DNA of 64,000 nucleotides from Branchiostoma floridae. Taxonomy: Eukaryota > Chordata > Leptocardii > Amphioxiformes > Branchiostomatidae. The stretch spans positions 3,233,930 through 3,297,929 of the forward strand of contig NC_049985.1 in assembly GCF_000003815.2 (NCBI RefSeq), read 5' to 3'. Below are positions 10,401 through 22,400 of the stretch, one piece after another. How positions within the stretch are numbered: the first letter of the stretch is position 1; each line of letters opens with the position of its first letter. Below the pieces are notes generated by a model. The model had not been told where the DNA came from. It worked only from the letters and a program-made list of their open reading frames with translations, and ran no database searches. The position numbers and the translations under genes were made by a program.

Positions 10401-13400
10401 CACCCCAGGAGTGATCTTCGAATATTTCTTGATGCTTGAAGACAAACTAACAGAGGCGAATGCCAAAAACAAAAACCCACATGTAATCTATAACGCTGAC
10501 GAAACAGGCGTGGATCTTTCAGCGAAAATATCTAAGGTTATAGTACCCCGCGGAGAGAAGAGGTCTCCTTCACGGAGAGTTGGAAGCCGAGACCACGTGT
10601 CGGCACTGGTGTGTGTGTCAGCGGCAGGGCAGACGGTGCCACCAATGATAGCCTTTAGCAAAGGCTTTCCGGGAGGCGCCTACACAGAGGGTGGACCCGC
10701 AAATGCCATCTACGGGTTCTCCGATTCGGGTTTTATCGACGAGTTTCTCTTCGAAAGGTGGTTTACGAAAGTATTCCTATCTCACTGCCACAAAGAGCGC
10801 CCAATTGTTTTGATCGTTGACCAGCATTATTCTCACTTCACACTTAAAGTCCTAGAAGCCGCCGTTGCCAACAACGTGGTCATCCTCGGTCTCCCACCAC
10901 ACTGTACACACTTTCTACAGCCCCTGGATGTCGGCATCTTCGCACCGCTCAAGTCGAAGTGGGCCCTCACCCTAGAAGTAATGCAGGCTGCGAACCCGCA
11001 TTTTCAGGTCACAAAACGGAATTTTGCGAAGATATTCAATACTGTATACGACCATACAGTCACTCCATCATTGATAAAATCGTCTTTCCAAAAGAGTGGC
11101 ATATTCCCACTGAATGAAGACGCAATTGACGACCGTTGGGTTAAGATGTCGGCGATCCCTGGAGAGAAGTTTTCTTCTGCCACTCCTCCACCACATCCCT
11201 CGACTTCTGCCTCTGCCACTCCTCCATCACAGCCGTCGACTTCTGCCTCTGCCACTCCTCCACCACATCCGTCGACTTCTGCCTCTGCCACTCCTCCACC
11301 ACATCCCTCGACTTCTGCCTCTGCCACTCCTCCACCACATCCGTCGACTTCTGCCTCTGCCACTCCTCCACCACAGCCGTCGACTTCTACCTCTGTCACT
11401 CCTCCACCACATCCCTCGACTTCTGCCTCTGCCACTTCCATTTCTTGCCCAACCTGTCTTACACCCTGCACAACATGCCAGCCGCTCCTGAGTCCGCTGA
11501 TACAACGTCTTGTACCACCAGAGTTACAAGACATTCTCCTCCCCGTCACAACACCCAAGTCGTCTGGCCGCAAATCAAGGAAAAGGCTCACGGGAAGGGT
11601 TCTGACTCATGACGAAATTATAACTGAAATCAGACAAAAGGAAACAGAGAAGAAAGAAAAAGAGGAACGCAAAGAGAAACGAAAGACTGAGCTCAACAAA
11701 AAGCGAGAAGAGAAAAAACAGAAAGAGTTAGAAAAAACGCATTTACCAACTGTAAATAGAAACAACGTGTTGTCACTGTTTTTATTATTCGCTACTTCAA
11801 ATGACACGAAAACCAGTTACTGAGTAATTTGGCAACGTCGCCATGATGGGCAGCTCCTCAGTATTAACGCCAATTACAGGCACTACAGTGTGACGTGGAA
11901 ATCATTGAATGTGTTCACTCGCTGATTATAGAATATCTATTTATATAGAATATCTGACAACAAATAAGAAATCGATACTGTATGAACGTCCGGACGTCGA
12001 AACTTTCAGGGTGTTCGATGAAATAATAACCTGATTTAATCGCGATTCTTAGGCCCTTCCTACATTGCCGCGGGGAGGAACCTACAAGCTCCGGATAGCG
12101 GAGTTTGCGTTACACAGACTAATGAAATAAATGTCGTCAAAATTACGTAAGTTGATGCTTTGTGCAAAACAATTTTTGTGTATGAAATCTAATCGCTTGC
12201 AGTGTGCGACAAAATTCCCAGGGTGCTGTAGCCTTAGGCTCTTCAAGTGACCCTTTGACCTGCAAATATCACTTACATCCTTTCCGTGTTGGGCCTGGCG
12301 CTTCAGCAGTTGGTCGTGAATTTCCGGATGATAAATTGCATTGTTACAGATCCACTAAAAGGCTATGCTCTGAGAGATATAAAGCATATGCGATTAATGT
12401 TCAAGTAGAACCACAGAACGGGTTTCGCTCGAGCAATCTCCCCTGGGCCGGGATCACGTGGATCGTGTTTACGTGCAGACAAAATGGCGTGAGGACCGGC
12501 CGGCGGTGTCGACTGTGAAATCTAGTTGCGTTAACACCTTGATGTAAGTCTGTGCTGGCTGACAGTGAACATTTAAGGAGCCGTATACGTAGTTCTGTTG
12601 ATAGAAATCATGGACAAGTATTAAATAGCTGTTTGATACCTGGCCATAATGTTCTGGAAGAAATGTGTTTGAAATCCCCTTGTTTTATTTCATCTCTCCG
12701 CATTGGAGCAAGTCGTGCAATGTAAGAAAAAGTACATGTTTGCGACAGACAAACAGTATTGTGAACTTTTAGTCTAATTTTTTAGTACATGAAATAACTT
12801 CTTATACCCCGAAAAGGCTTAAAGGTTATTATGTCGAACTTTGGACCCCCTTTTTGTGCTGGAACGTTCCACTAGAATGTAAGTCAAATACGTACGGTAC
12901 GTTAAGTGCGCTCCCAAACCGCAGCGCGGATCGTTATCATTAAATGAAACCTGTATCCATGTAGCTTTAATCACGGTTATACGACTACCAATCGATTAAA
13001 ATTTAGTTCTGATGGGTAGCGGGTCAGATGTACAATAAAAAATGCATGTACACAACACGTAGAACACATGTCGAAGTATGGCCCCCTCCCGTTACAATTT
13101 TGTGTCTCTCTCTATCATAAGTCAGACGATCCATTTTAAAGTGGAATTCATTCTCAACAATAGGCTAGCAGACAAAAGAATGACTGGTCAAGGGTTTGAC
13201 ATTCCTGACTTTGGAAAGCTACAACATCACCTAGGTGTAAAAATGTTTCCAACTAAGAAAAAAGAGATGCTGATACAGTGAGCATAAGGAACATGAAAGG
13301 TCATGACCTCACCTATACACTGAGGGATGTCCATGCAGATGGACTGTAGCTGTTTGGGTTGCCCCCGGAACTGTTCAGCGACCATGAAGTCTCCTCCCAG

Positions 13401-16400
13401 AGAATCCATACCCTGGGCATGAGGAAGACTTCTTAATATACAAAGTGATACACCTACATTTGATTCATAAATCTGTACTAGTGACCACCTTCACATGAGA
13501 ACCATCTGGCTATTGATACAGAGTAAAGCCTGTATACAGTAGATGAGAGGGTGGAGAAGGAATTGCACACCCCTCCTTCACCTTAAAAAGTCATGTGCAG
13601 GTCAGGCAAACAGGTCGCCGAATGCACTGGCAAGTGACTGTTTGCCTGCTCATCTGTCAAAAATTGACAGGAGAATCCCAAAGCCTGTATTAGTGATCAC
13701 CTGTACATAGGTACCATCTGGCCATTGATATACAATAGAAGTAGAGGTAGAACACTAGACAGCTCCTAACCATTGATTAGTCACTGAACTGGAGTACTAT
13801 GCAGAGCTTCATAGCCTAATTTAGTAATTGACCCTGTACGTACACATGTAGCTATTGGTCTCAACAACACATAATAGAAAAAAGGCAATTGAAGAATGAA
13901 AGAAAGGAAGATGGAGAAAATGAAGAGAAAAAGGAAACAAAAAGAAAGGACAAGAAAGAAAGAAAGAAAAATAGGAAAAATTTCAAGATAAGAAAAAAAG
14001 AAATAAAAATAGAAATGGTGCTGTTCAGAAATGTACTGTAAATGCATTTAAGTTCACAGAGATCTAATTTTGCAGTAGCAGTAAAATGGACTTTTCGCAG
14101 TGGTTTTAATTTCATGGTAGCACCATGTACTGTAGTCTCTTACAGCCATGGAATAATGTTCGCGGTTGTTTCAATTCACAGTGAAGCGGCAAAAGTTTCT
14201 GCATTTACAGTACCTTGCAATTGCACCTTAAACTTCAAATGGAAGCCAAGATCCAACTTGAAGACAAACCTGGAAGAAGACGAACTGAGCTGCAGTCTTC
14301 ATGCCCTGCAGGTCGATGCCGTTGAAGACACTGATGAGGCCGTCTCGCCTCACCTCCAGGGGAAGGGGCTCGTCTGTCCTGTACCTGGGCAAGGGAAGGG
14401 GAAAATACCATCAAACCTGTACTAGTGACCACCTCTATATAAGAAACACCTGGCCATTGATGATACACAGTAACTGTTAAACCTGTACTAGTGACATAAG
14501 GACCAGCTGACCATTGACATACATGAACATTGTACAGTCAAACCTGTACCTGGACAAGGGAGGTGGCAAATACAGTCAAAGCTGTGAAAAACCTCAGTCC
14601 ACATATTAAGATAGTCCAACAGTCCAATCCGTACAGAGCAACAAAATGACCACATGGCTATTGATACATGGCAAAACCTGTACTAGTGACAAATACCATT
14701 GATATGCAAGTATAGTCAAGCCTGTTCAAGTAACCGACTGTACATTGAATGCAAGGACCATCCTGCCATTGATATCGATACAGTCAAACATGTACATGCA
14801 CTAGTGACCACCTTTACATATGAACCACCTAGCTGCTGATATACATGTACAGTTAAACCTGCATTTACATTATGGTCACATTTGTTGAGGGTTGTCGTAT
14901 GGTCACAATGTGAGAATTTTTAAAATTTTTTAAAATTTCGTAACAATGTCATGGCACATGGTCTATACCAATTGCAATTGTACGACAAATTGACCTGATC
15001 CTTGGTGACCATAAGAACCCTCTGGCCATTGTGGTTATGTATAGAGTCAAACCCGTTCTTGTTGCCACAGTTACCTGGGGAGGCAGGTTTGCCCATTGCC
15101 ATAGTAACCATCCTGACAGGTGCACCTGAACTGGGCAGGGCCGGTCTTGTTGCAGAGGGCGTGCTCATCACAGTCATGCAGGTCTGCTGCACACATGTCC
15201 ACATCTGAAAAACAGGAGTTTGTTGGGAGTGACTGTTAGATTACTTAGAATGGTTTAGTCCCCACCCTCACCACTGGAACAGTCGACGCATGCGGACTGG
15301 GGCCTGTGGGGGTGGGGGGGTGGGGTTGTACTCCGGTAGGAGACCAAGGAGAAAAGGAGAGTGTGTACACATTGTCATCTAGTGATCTACATCTGTGTGT
15401 GTATGTATGATTTTTCCCTAGCATCAGAGGGATTGAAGCCAGGTGAACAGTGACAACATGAAGCAAAATTATGAAAGACTCTTAACAAAGTATTGGCGGT
15501 GTGCTGGCCTAGTGGTAATGGTTGTTGACGTAGAAGCTAAAGGTCCTGGGTTCCAATCCCAAGGATGGGACAGTGTTGAATCATTTGAAAAGGCAATTTA
15601 CACCTATTTTATCACTCAATGACAAGTGAAAATGAGACCCTGGCTTTGGTCAGAGGCATCCTCTTGGATGGGATGTAAATGGGTTGATAGCAGGATGGAA
15701 TATTTGTATTTTTTACTAAATGGATGTATTTGAATGTTCATTTGATTTTTAATTCATTTGAGTTTTGAAGTCCAGATGACCCCCGCTTCTTGGAAAGCTG
15801 CACGTACACTACAGTGTGTTCAGTTCAAGATGATTCAACTACAAGGAATCAGCTCCTTCTGTCTTATAAATAGATAACGTCCGTCATCAGAGACACTGCT
15901 CTCAGACTCGCAAGCACGCAGCCACACTTCGCAATTCAAACTGCTATCTGTTCTGCCACTACATAACGATGCCACCAAAGAAGAGGAAATGCATGGGTAA
16001 AAGGTGTGGAACCAATGAAATGAATTGATGTGGCCAAAGGGGCTTTTCAAACAGGAGCAGAATGATCACATTCCATAATATGGGTCTTAGCAACACATAG
16101 CAACAGCTCTGAAGGTCTAAAGCTCAAAAGCCTCTAGCAGCAGAAACAATATTAGTAATGAAAGCTCATCTGCATATCAAGTGGAATTTCAATACCAAAG
16201 TTTAGAGATTTGATCCAACAGGTGTCAGATGTTCAGTTTAAAATTCACTTCCTCAGTTTCCTTGTTTTGGATCAACTGCTTAAAATGCTATATTAGTGAG
16301 GTAAACAATTATACTTAAAAGTGAAAAAAAAAATTACCAAGGAGAATTTGTTGTGCGATTGTGGTAAATTTTTCTTTCCTTCTCAGAAGTAAGGATTATT

Positions 16401-19400
16401 TTAACCAGAGAGGCTTGCTAAACAATCACAGTTACAAATCACGTGGCTTTGTACTGTGATGAAAAAGCTGCATTGTTTCTTGGCAACAATTAATGTCTTA
16501 AGTACGCAGCTTACTTGGGATGTCAACATCAGAGCAACATGACTTTCATCTCTTCCAAACATACCATAGTTAGACTTATTAAATCAAGAACAATCACAGA
16601 AAGCTAAAATTCAATTTTACTCACTTGAGAGAGCAGAAACTGCATGTGTGGATATGTATAGACGTAGTTGGGGAACAAACTGCGCAGTTGTACAGTTGGC
16701 TACGCTTGGCGCAACAGCCACAACCAAGACTTCTCTGACTGATGTTTTAGACGGCCTGAGCTGACTTCTGACTACAATCTACAGGATACATTTCCTTGGG
16801 GTACTGTTTCTTGGTAAGTCTTCATCTCATACCTGTTGGACTCTTTGTCTTAAAAAAAAAAAAAGATAATCTGAATTCTAACATTTCTTTTTGGGCCACG
16901 ACTTAACCCGTCCAAATGGAGACACTGCAATGAAAATAAATCAGATCTAGAGTCAGACATGGTCTCAACAACTTCATCATGGGACAAAGGAACAATGTAG
17001 CCTCTGTTGCAGTCTTCTATCAGGGCTGGTTTTCATTGGGAGGGGTGGTGGTGATGCTGGTTTGCAATTTTCAACACTGGCTAGGTTCTCTTTTGCTAGG
17101 AAAGGGAGTTTGCCGAGGAAGGGACTTTGCCGTGGAAAGGACTTTACCGCAGTGTTTGAATGGGGCTAGTTTTATTTAGGGGGTGGTGGGGTGGGGGTGA
17201 GGTGCTCGTTTGTGATTTTCAACACTGTTTACTTGTTCTCTTATGGGTAAGGTAAGTCGTCTGTTCCTACTAAAAGGGAAAAAAGAGCTTTAAGTTTTTT
17301 CTATGTCAGAATTTCAACTAGTTTAATTTGTGCTTGTCACAACATTAAATGTGTTTCACTGATTTTGCCTTGTGTTTGGAGCAATCATTATCAATTTTGA
17401 TTGCTAATTAGAGTATGGGGTGTACCGGTACAAAACTGTTTTATCATCTTGGACAGGTCTAGAAAAAAACGTACAGTAACTGAGAAAAAATCAGTGGATT
17501 GGATTTTGGACTGAACAGTAACATTATTATACTGACACTATGTCGGCAGGTGTTTACGTGTTTTGGGGCTTACCAGTCCAAAAAACAACAACAAGCGCAA
17601 CATAGAGGAGAGTTGATAGTCATTTTTACCAAGTTTCTACAGTCAAACATGGTCTATAAGTTAACACAGGCAGTTAGTGTTATTTACATGAAGATAGGAT
17701 ACTCCACCAAACAGATTTCTTTGTAGCAAAATGGACCATTGTTTTGAGTATCCCCCATTCATACGTTTTCACAAACAATCTAAGGTCCAGGTTCAGGTCT
17801 GGACCAGGACCTTATTCTCTGGATCTGGACCGTACCTGTACCTAAATTTTCTGTACCCATGTGCACCCCTCATGGGCACTATAATCATAGCGGTTGCTGC
17901 TTGGGCAAGACAGTTATATTGCATTTGGTTAGCAGAAGCCTCTAGAGGCTAACATGATCAAATACTCCTTGAAAAGACTCAATGTCATCATGTTCACACT
18001 TGATATTCATGCAGACTTTGACCCTGATTTTTCAGCTTGGTGGACAATTTGGTTAAAATATGGTCCTTGACAGACCAACATGATGAAGAATGTTGTTCTA
18101 TATCAGGGCTGTCTAAAGCTTATAATTCTTTTCCATCCAAATTTTTCCATCTCTCTTATTGTTTGAGAGCCAATGTTGTTGGACGTCCTTGTAACATCTG
18201 TCATTTAAGCTTATGAAAATGCATTTTCATCAATTTTATGTACTGAAGTTTATACTTTTGGGATGGATGGGGTGAAATTTTTGTCCGTCCCAACAAGTAA
18301 ATTTCCATCCCAGGACGGAGGGACGGGTCATGGAGACAGTCCTGTTCTACATACATGTACAATTATATATATTATAATTGATATGTTTATTGCAAGTTCT
18401 TGCCCGGGGGCTAATTGCAGGTACAAACAACATGTATAACAAGGAAAATACAAATACAAAGGTGCTAGGAACTACATTCTATGACTATGCTGTGCTACTG
18501 AAGTGTACATTATACTGGTTTTGTTGGGTTTGACTTCTTCTTTTTAAGCAGTGGAAGACGAATTTACCCACTTCTTTTATAATGTGTGAGTTCTTTGATT
18601 TTAATAACATAATTGATTTCTCGATGTCAGGAATAGTTGGAAAGTAAGCGTGTATTTTGGATGCACTCAGAAATAGTTGGTTTCTTATATCATCATATAA
18701 TAAGCACTCAGGATTAATGAACTCATTGAAAAGACAATGCCATGCTAACAAACTCACACTACAATGTTCACAATTCATTAGATAATGATTGTTTTCATCT
18801 AATTAAAAAAAATCATTTTCTAATAACTACAGATCATTAGAAGATATAAATTTGCGTAAACTTGAGTTTGTAGCTTTCATCATTATGCACATGAAAAACA
18901 TCTATTAGTTTCATTGCAGTGGTATGTACCAAAGTACTGTATTTTCTCATAGAAAAAATAATATTAGGGGCAACGAAAGCTGATAATGGCCCCAAAAATC
19001 AGAGTTACAATTTTTTCATGCCCATCTATCAATATTTGTTACGGCTCTATTCTTTCTTACTATTAATGAGAAAACAATGGAAGGTCAAAATGCCATTTTA
19101 GCCATGTGAAATACCTTAACATTTGGTGTTTTACTTGATCTTTCAGCTTGGGACACCAATCGTACCCGTTTGAAAAGTGGTTACACCAACACAACTTGGG
19201 AGAAGCACACAGAATCTTTTTCAACAGAGCAGTCAGCCGTGAAAACAGGCTCGTGAAGAACACAACAAGGTAAGCAGGGCTGGATAAATTCAAACATTGA
19301 ATAGCTTGCATGTTTCCAGAATATATATACTGCTGTATAACTTGCTTTTCATATAGAAATTTGTATCACAAATGGCTGTGGCACTTAGGGTATAGAAATT

Positions 19401-22400
19401 AACATAGTATCCAGATGGATTTACAAAGATTCCAGATGAGCAAATTTTGAATATGAATTATGTGAAATTTTTCCTCACCTGCTTTCATTTTGTCTATTTT
19501 GCCCAAGTGCTGAGGTTTTAAAATAAAATTCTAACCAGTTGCAATGATAACCATTGAACAAAACGATACAAGAGTCCATTGGACACAAACCTCCTTGAAG
19601 TAATTACATTGTTTGTCCTGTGAGTACTTTAGGGAAAGGTGTTTGATAACCTCTTTACCAGGAACATCTGTTTTTATTCAGGCCACACCAATTTGATTCG
19701 CTGGTTCTCGGATTTTAGAAAAATATTTCTAAAATGCTTAACAGGAAAAACAGAATGATAACTAGCACTAGTGCTTGATGCACTCATTTTTATGGAGAGA
19801 ATCTTCAATTTTTCCTCCCTACCCATTGCTTTTATGATGTCCCCTTTACATAATTTTCACTTCAAGAAAATGTGACAACTATTTACAAATTAAATTGGTG
19901 TGGCCTTATGTCTAGGTTGTTATTGTACATGTATATCAATATGACAATAGACATTAACCAAGGCATTAGTCTAACCTCTGCTTGGAGAATGGATACTTAG
20001 CACATGCCTCAAGGTTCCAGACTGTACAAGTTGACGAACAGCTGTGTTGATCTGTCTGTACCGCACTGCCTTCAACTCAAGGGTGTTGTTTCAAAATTTT
20101 ACATGCATTGAAAATATTTTTGATTACTTACTTAGTACTTAGTACTTAGGTCCTCCTGTGCCGTAATTCACTTTTAATTACAGTGCCCAAAATTGAAGAG
20201 CATTATAAAGACCTCAATAAAGTACCAACCATGCCAAAATACAAAGTTTAACATATCCTGAGATAACTCTGTGAGCACATAGACATTGACAACTGCTATA
20301 CCCTCCTTCTACATTGTAGAAGGTAATAAATGCACCAAAAAGCATTAGTTGCACTTAGATTTTGGAATGTCTGATTGTAACTGCAAGACATTCTAACAAC
20401 ATGCAAGTAATATATATATGAAGGCGATGATGATATTTTAGGTGAAGCTATAGCTTAAGTAACATGCATTTGTTCTCAGTTACATCTACATTGTGCTTCT
20501 TCCCTTGCAGACAAAATGTTTCACAACTTGAAGACACTGCTGGTCCTTCTGCTGATCATCCTGAAGGAAGCTGGACCGATCGCAGCCTGCAACACAAGAT
20601 GTTCATCAGACTGCAGATGCAGCAGTAGAGGCCTCAGAACCGTTCCTCAGTTTCTACCTATCAGTGTCACTACCCTTTACTTAAGAAGCAATAAGATCAC
20701 AGCTATGAGTCCATCTGATTTCTTAAGATACAGGAGTTTGAAAAAACTAGATCTGTCCCACAACCAACTAACTTCCATTCAGCCCGGTACATTTTCTAAC
20801 CTACCACAGCTACATACATTGATCCTGTCCAGAAACAAAATAACACACATTCTGCCAGGTATGTTTTCAAACCTGATACAGCTGCAACAGTTGTCTCTGC
20901 CCTTCAACCAAATAACTATCATTCAGCCTGGTTCATTCTCAAATCTGTTGCAGCTGAAGCACTTAAACCTGAATAACAATGATATAAACATCATTCAGAA
21001 AGATGCATTTTCAAACCTGCCCAGGCTCCAACAATTGTACATGAACAATAACAAGATAAGGACCATCCAGCCCAGTTTGTTCTCAGATCTCCCTCCGTTG
21101 CAAAAGTTGTACTTGTACAACAACCAGATGACGACACTTCCATTGGCAGCCTATTCCACACTGTCATTGATCCCCAACATACATATTTTCAACAACCCCT
21201 GGCAGTGTGACTGCAAAATGCTTCCTGTTAGGCTAAAGATGAGTGAGTCTCATTCATTTGAAAATCAGATAACTTGTTCCAAACCGGACAACTTAAAAGA
21301 TCAAATGCTGAAAGATGTCAGTCCTAAAGATCTTCTGGACTGTGAAGAGCCAAGCATTGTAAGCTTTCAGAGGGTTGACAATAACACACTGGCACAGGGG
21401 GAGCCTCTCCATTTGGTCTGTGAGGCTTCAGGTATCCCTACACCAGACATCACAGTCACCATCCCATCTGAACAGAATGCCACAACTGTTGAATCAGGTG
21501 GGAGGGTGACTTTGGGAGCGAATGGTAGTACTGGTACTACCATTACCACAGCTGAATTTGTTACTGCAGCAGATGCAGGTCTGTATGTCTGTACTGCAGC
21601 AAATCATGCTGGCTCCACATTAGCCACTCTCTTTGTTGATGTCCACTTGAATATCCCCAGAACTACAACAGAGGCTTCAACTCTCTCTGTAGGCACCACC
21701 AGTATTTCAGCCCAATCCACAAGCAACAACAATAACAACAACAACAACAACAACAACATTGCTTCTCCTACTTTCTATGTACCCATACATGTTGGCTCCA
21801 CACCCTCAGAACAGCCTTTGTCTTCTCCCACCTTCTCCCAGGCTATACCTGTTAGTTCTACAGCTCCAGAACAGTTCAAGTCTTCTCCTACTCCCTCTGC
21901 ACCTGTTCTTGTCCATCCTTTACCCTCAGAAGAACCTGAATCTCATCCCAATCTCTCCATGTCTGTTCCCATTGCCCCTATTGCTGGTGCAGCAGCTGGC
22001 ACTGTCCTCATTGGTTGCCTCATTTTGACAATCTTTTGGAAGAAGTCGACCAGGAGTCGCTCTGTTGGCCCAGACTCTGGTGTTGTGTCCAACAGCACAG
22101 ACACCACAGCTACTGTAACAACCGGTGGTCATGACCAGATGCACCAGACACCTTGACTACTGTAGCAACCAGTACATAACCAGATCATGGTATCATGGTG
22201 CTGATGCCTGATGATATGTCAGGTCAATAAGACTCTAACACCACATTACTTGAATGTTTCCTATCTTCGTGTGTCTGAAAATAGGAAAGACTAGAGAGAA
22301 CTACATTGACTGTACATGTATTACAGACTGTCCAATTCCATGGAAAGTTTTATTATCCAGTTGTCAAACTGCCATTGCCTGCATAAGGACACAATGTACA

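Larger units (their letters stand above)
9033..13092 (+). mobile_element. pogo/Tigger-type DNA transposon with TA target duplication
   Basis: The left end reads TA-ACGGGAGGGGGCCATACTT (9031-9051). The right end is its perfect reverse complement (13074-13094) with TA on the outside. The 19-base perfect terminal repeats, the TA duplication and one intact transposase frame identify a complete element of about 4.06 kb. A second motif, 'ggggtccaaagtccgacat' at 9057-9075, lies next to the left terminal repeat. An inverted, slightly diverged copy sits about 220 bases inside the right end (12832-12852), and it is absent from the equivalent position at the right tip. The element lies in an intron of the large minus-strand gene, 220 bases from an exon. 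Confidence 0.88.
13440..15050. repeat. Dispersed about 60-base unit with 'CCTGTACTAGTGACCACC' core
   Basis: Around ten diverged copies of a unit with the order 'AAACCTGTACTAGTGAC', 'ACATAAGAACCA', 'CTGGCCATTGATA' occur between the small exons here (for example near 13470, 13685, 14415, 14480, 14680 and 14790). Further copies lie at about 15005, 33745 and 36340-36600. It behaves like a dispersed minisatellite. Confidence 0.7.
7388..15204 (-). other. EGF / PAN-like ectodomain segment of the large minus-strand gene (five exons)
   Basis: Exon 15075-15204 encodes a calcium-binding-type EGF domain (DVDMCAADLHDCDEHALC...FRCTCQDGYYGNGQTC). Exons 14270-14384, 13313-13412 and 8576-8671 encode FVFFQ-GMDSLGGD...ICMDIPQC-IGFNSNGMLK...GLYLLG. 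That matches FHFYQ-GVDSPGGD...CLEAEQCVAFSSAGMLK...GIYVA in exons 30649-30781 and 29930-30068. Exon 7388-7577 encodes a second, partial EGF-like domain (DLNYCELDLELCPEESRC...YQCTC). The repeated module resembles PAN/apple-like cysteine domains, but I cannot name it more precisely. Confidence 0.72.

Noticed and set aside
11004..11591. 195-residue minus-strand frame with Gly/Cys/Val/Glu repeats
   Set aside because: It is the reverse strand of the transposase's 36-base tandem repeat. The plus-strand protein explains the sequence.
12204..12518. 104-residue frame downstream of the transposase
   Set aside because: It lies inside the transposon's 3' non-coding part and shows no domain or compositional sign of coding.
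15496..15570. Candidate tRNA gene
   Set aside because: Box A and box B are recognisable but the stems do not close and a SINE tail follows. It is better read as a tRNA-derived SINE.
15969..16027. Tiny frame starting MPPKKRKCMGKRC
   Set aside because: It has an attractive nuclear-localisation-like string but only about 19 codons, no neighbours or conservation to support it, and lies in repeat-rich intron.
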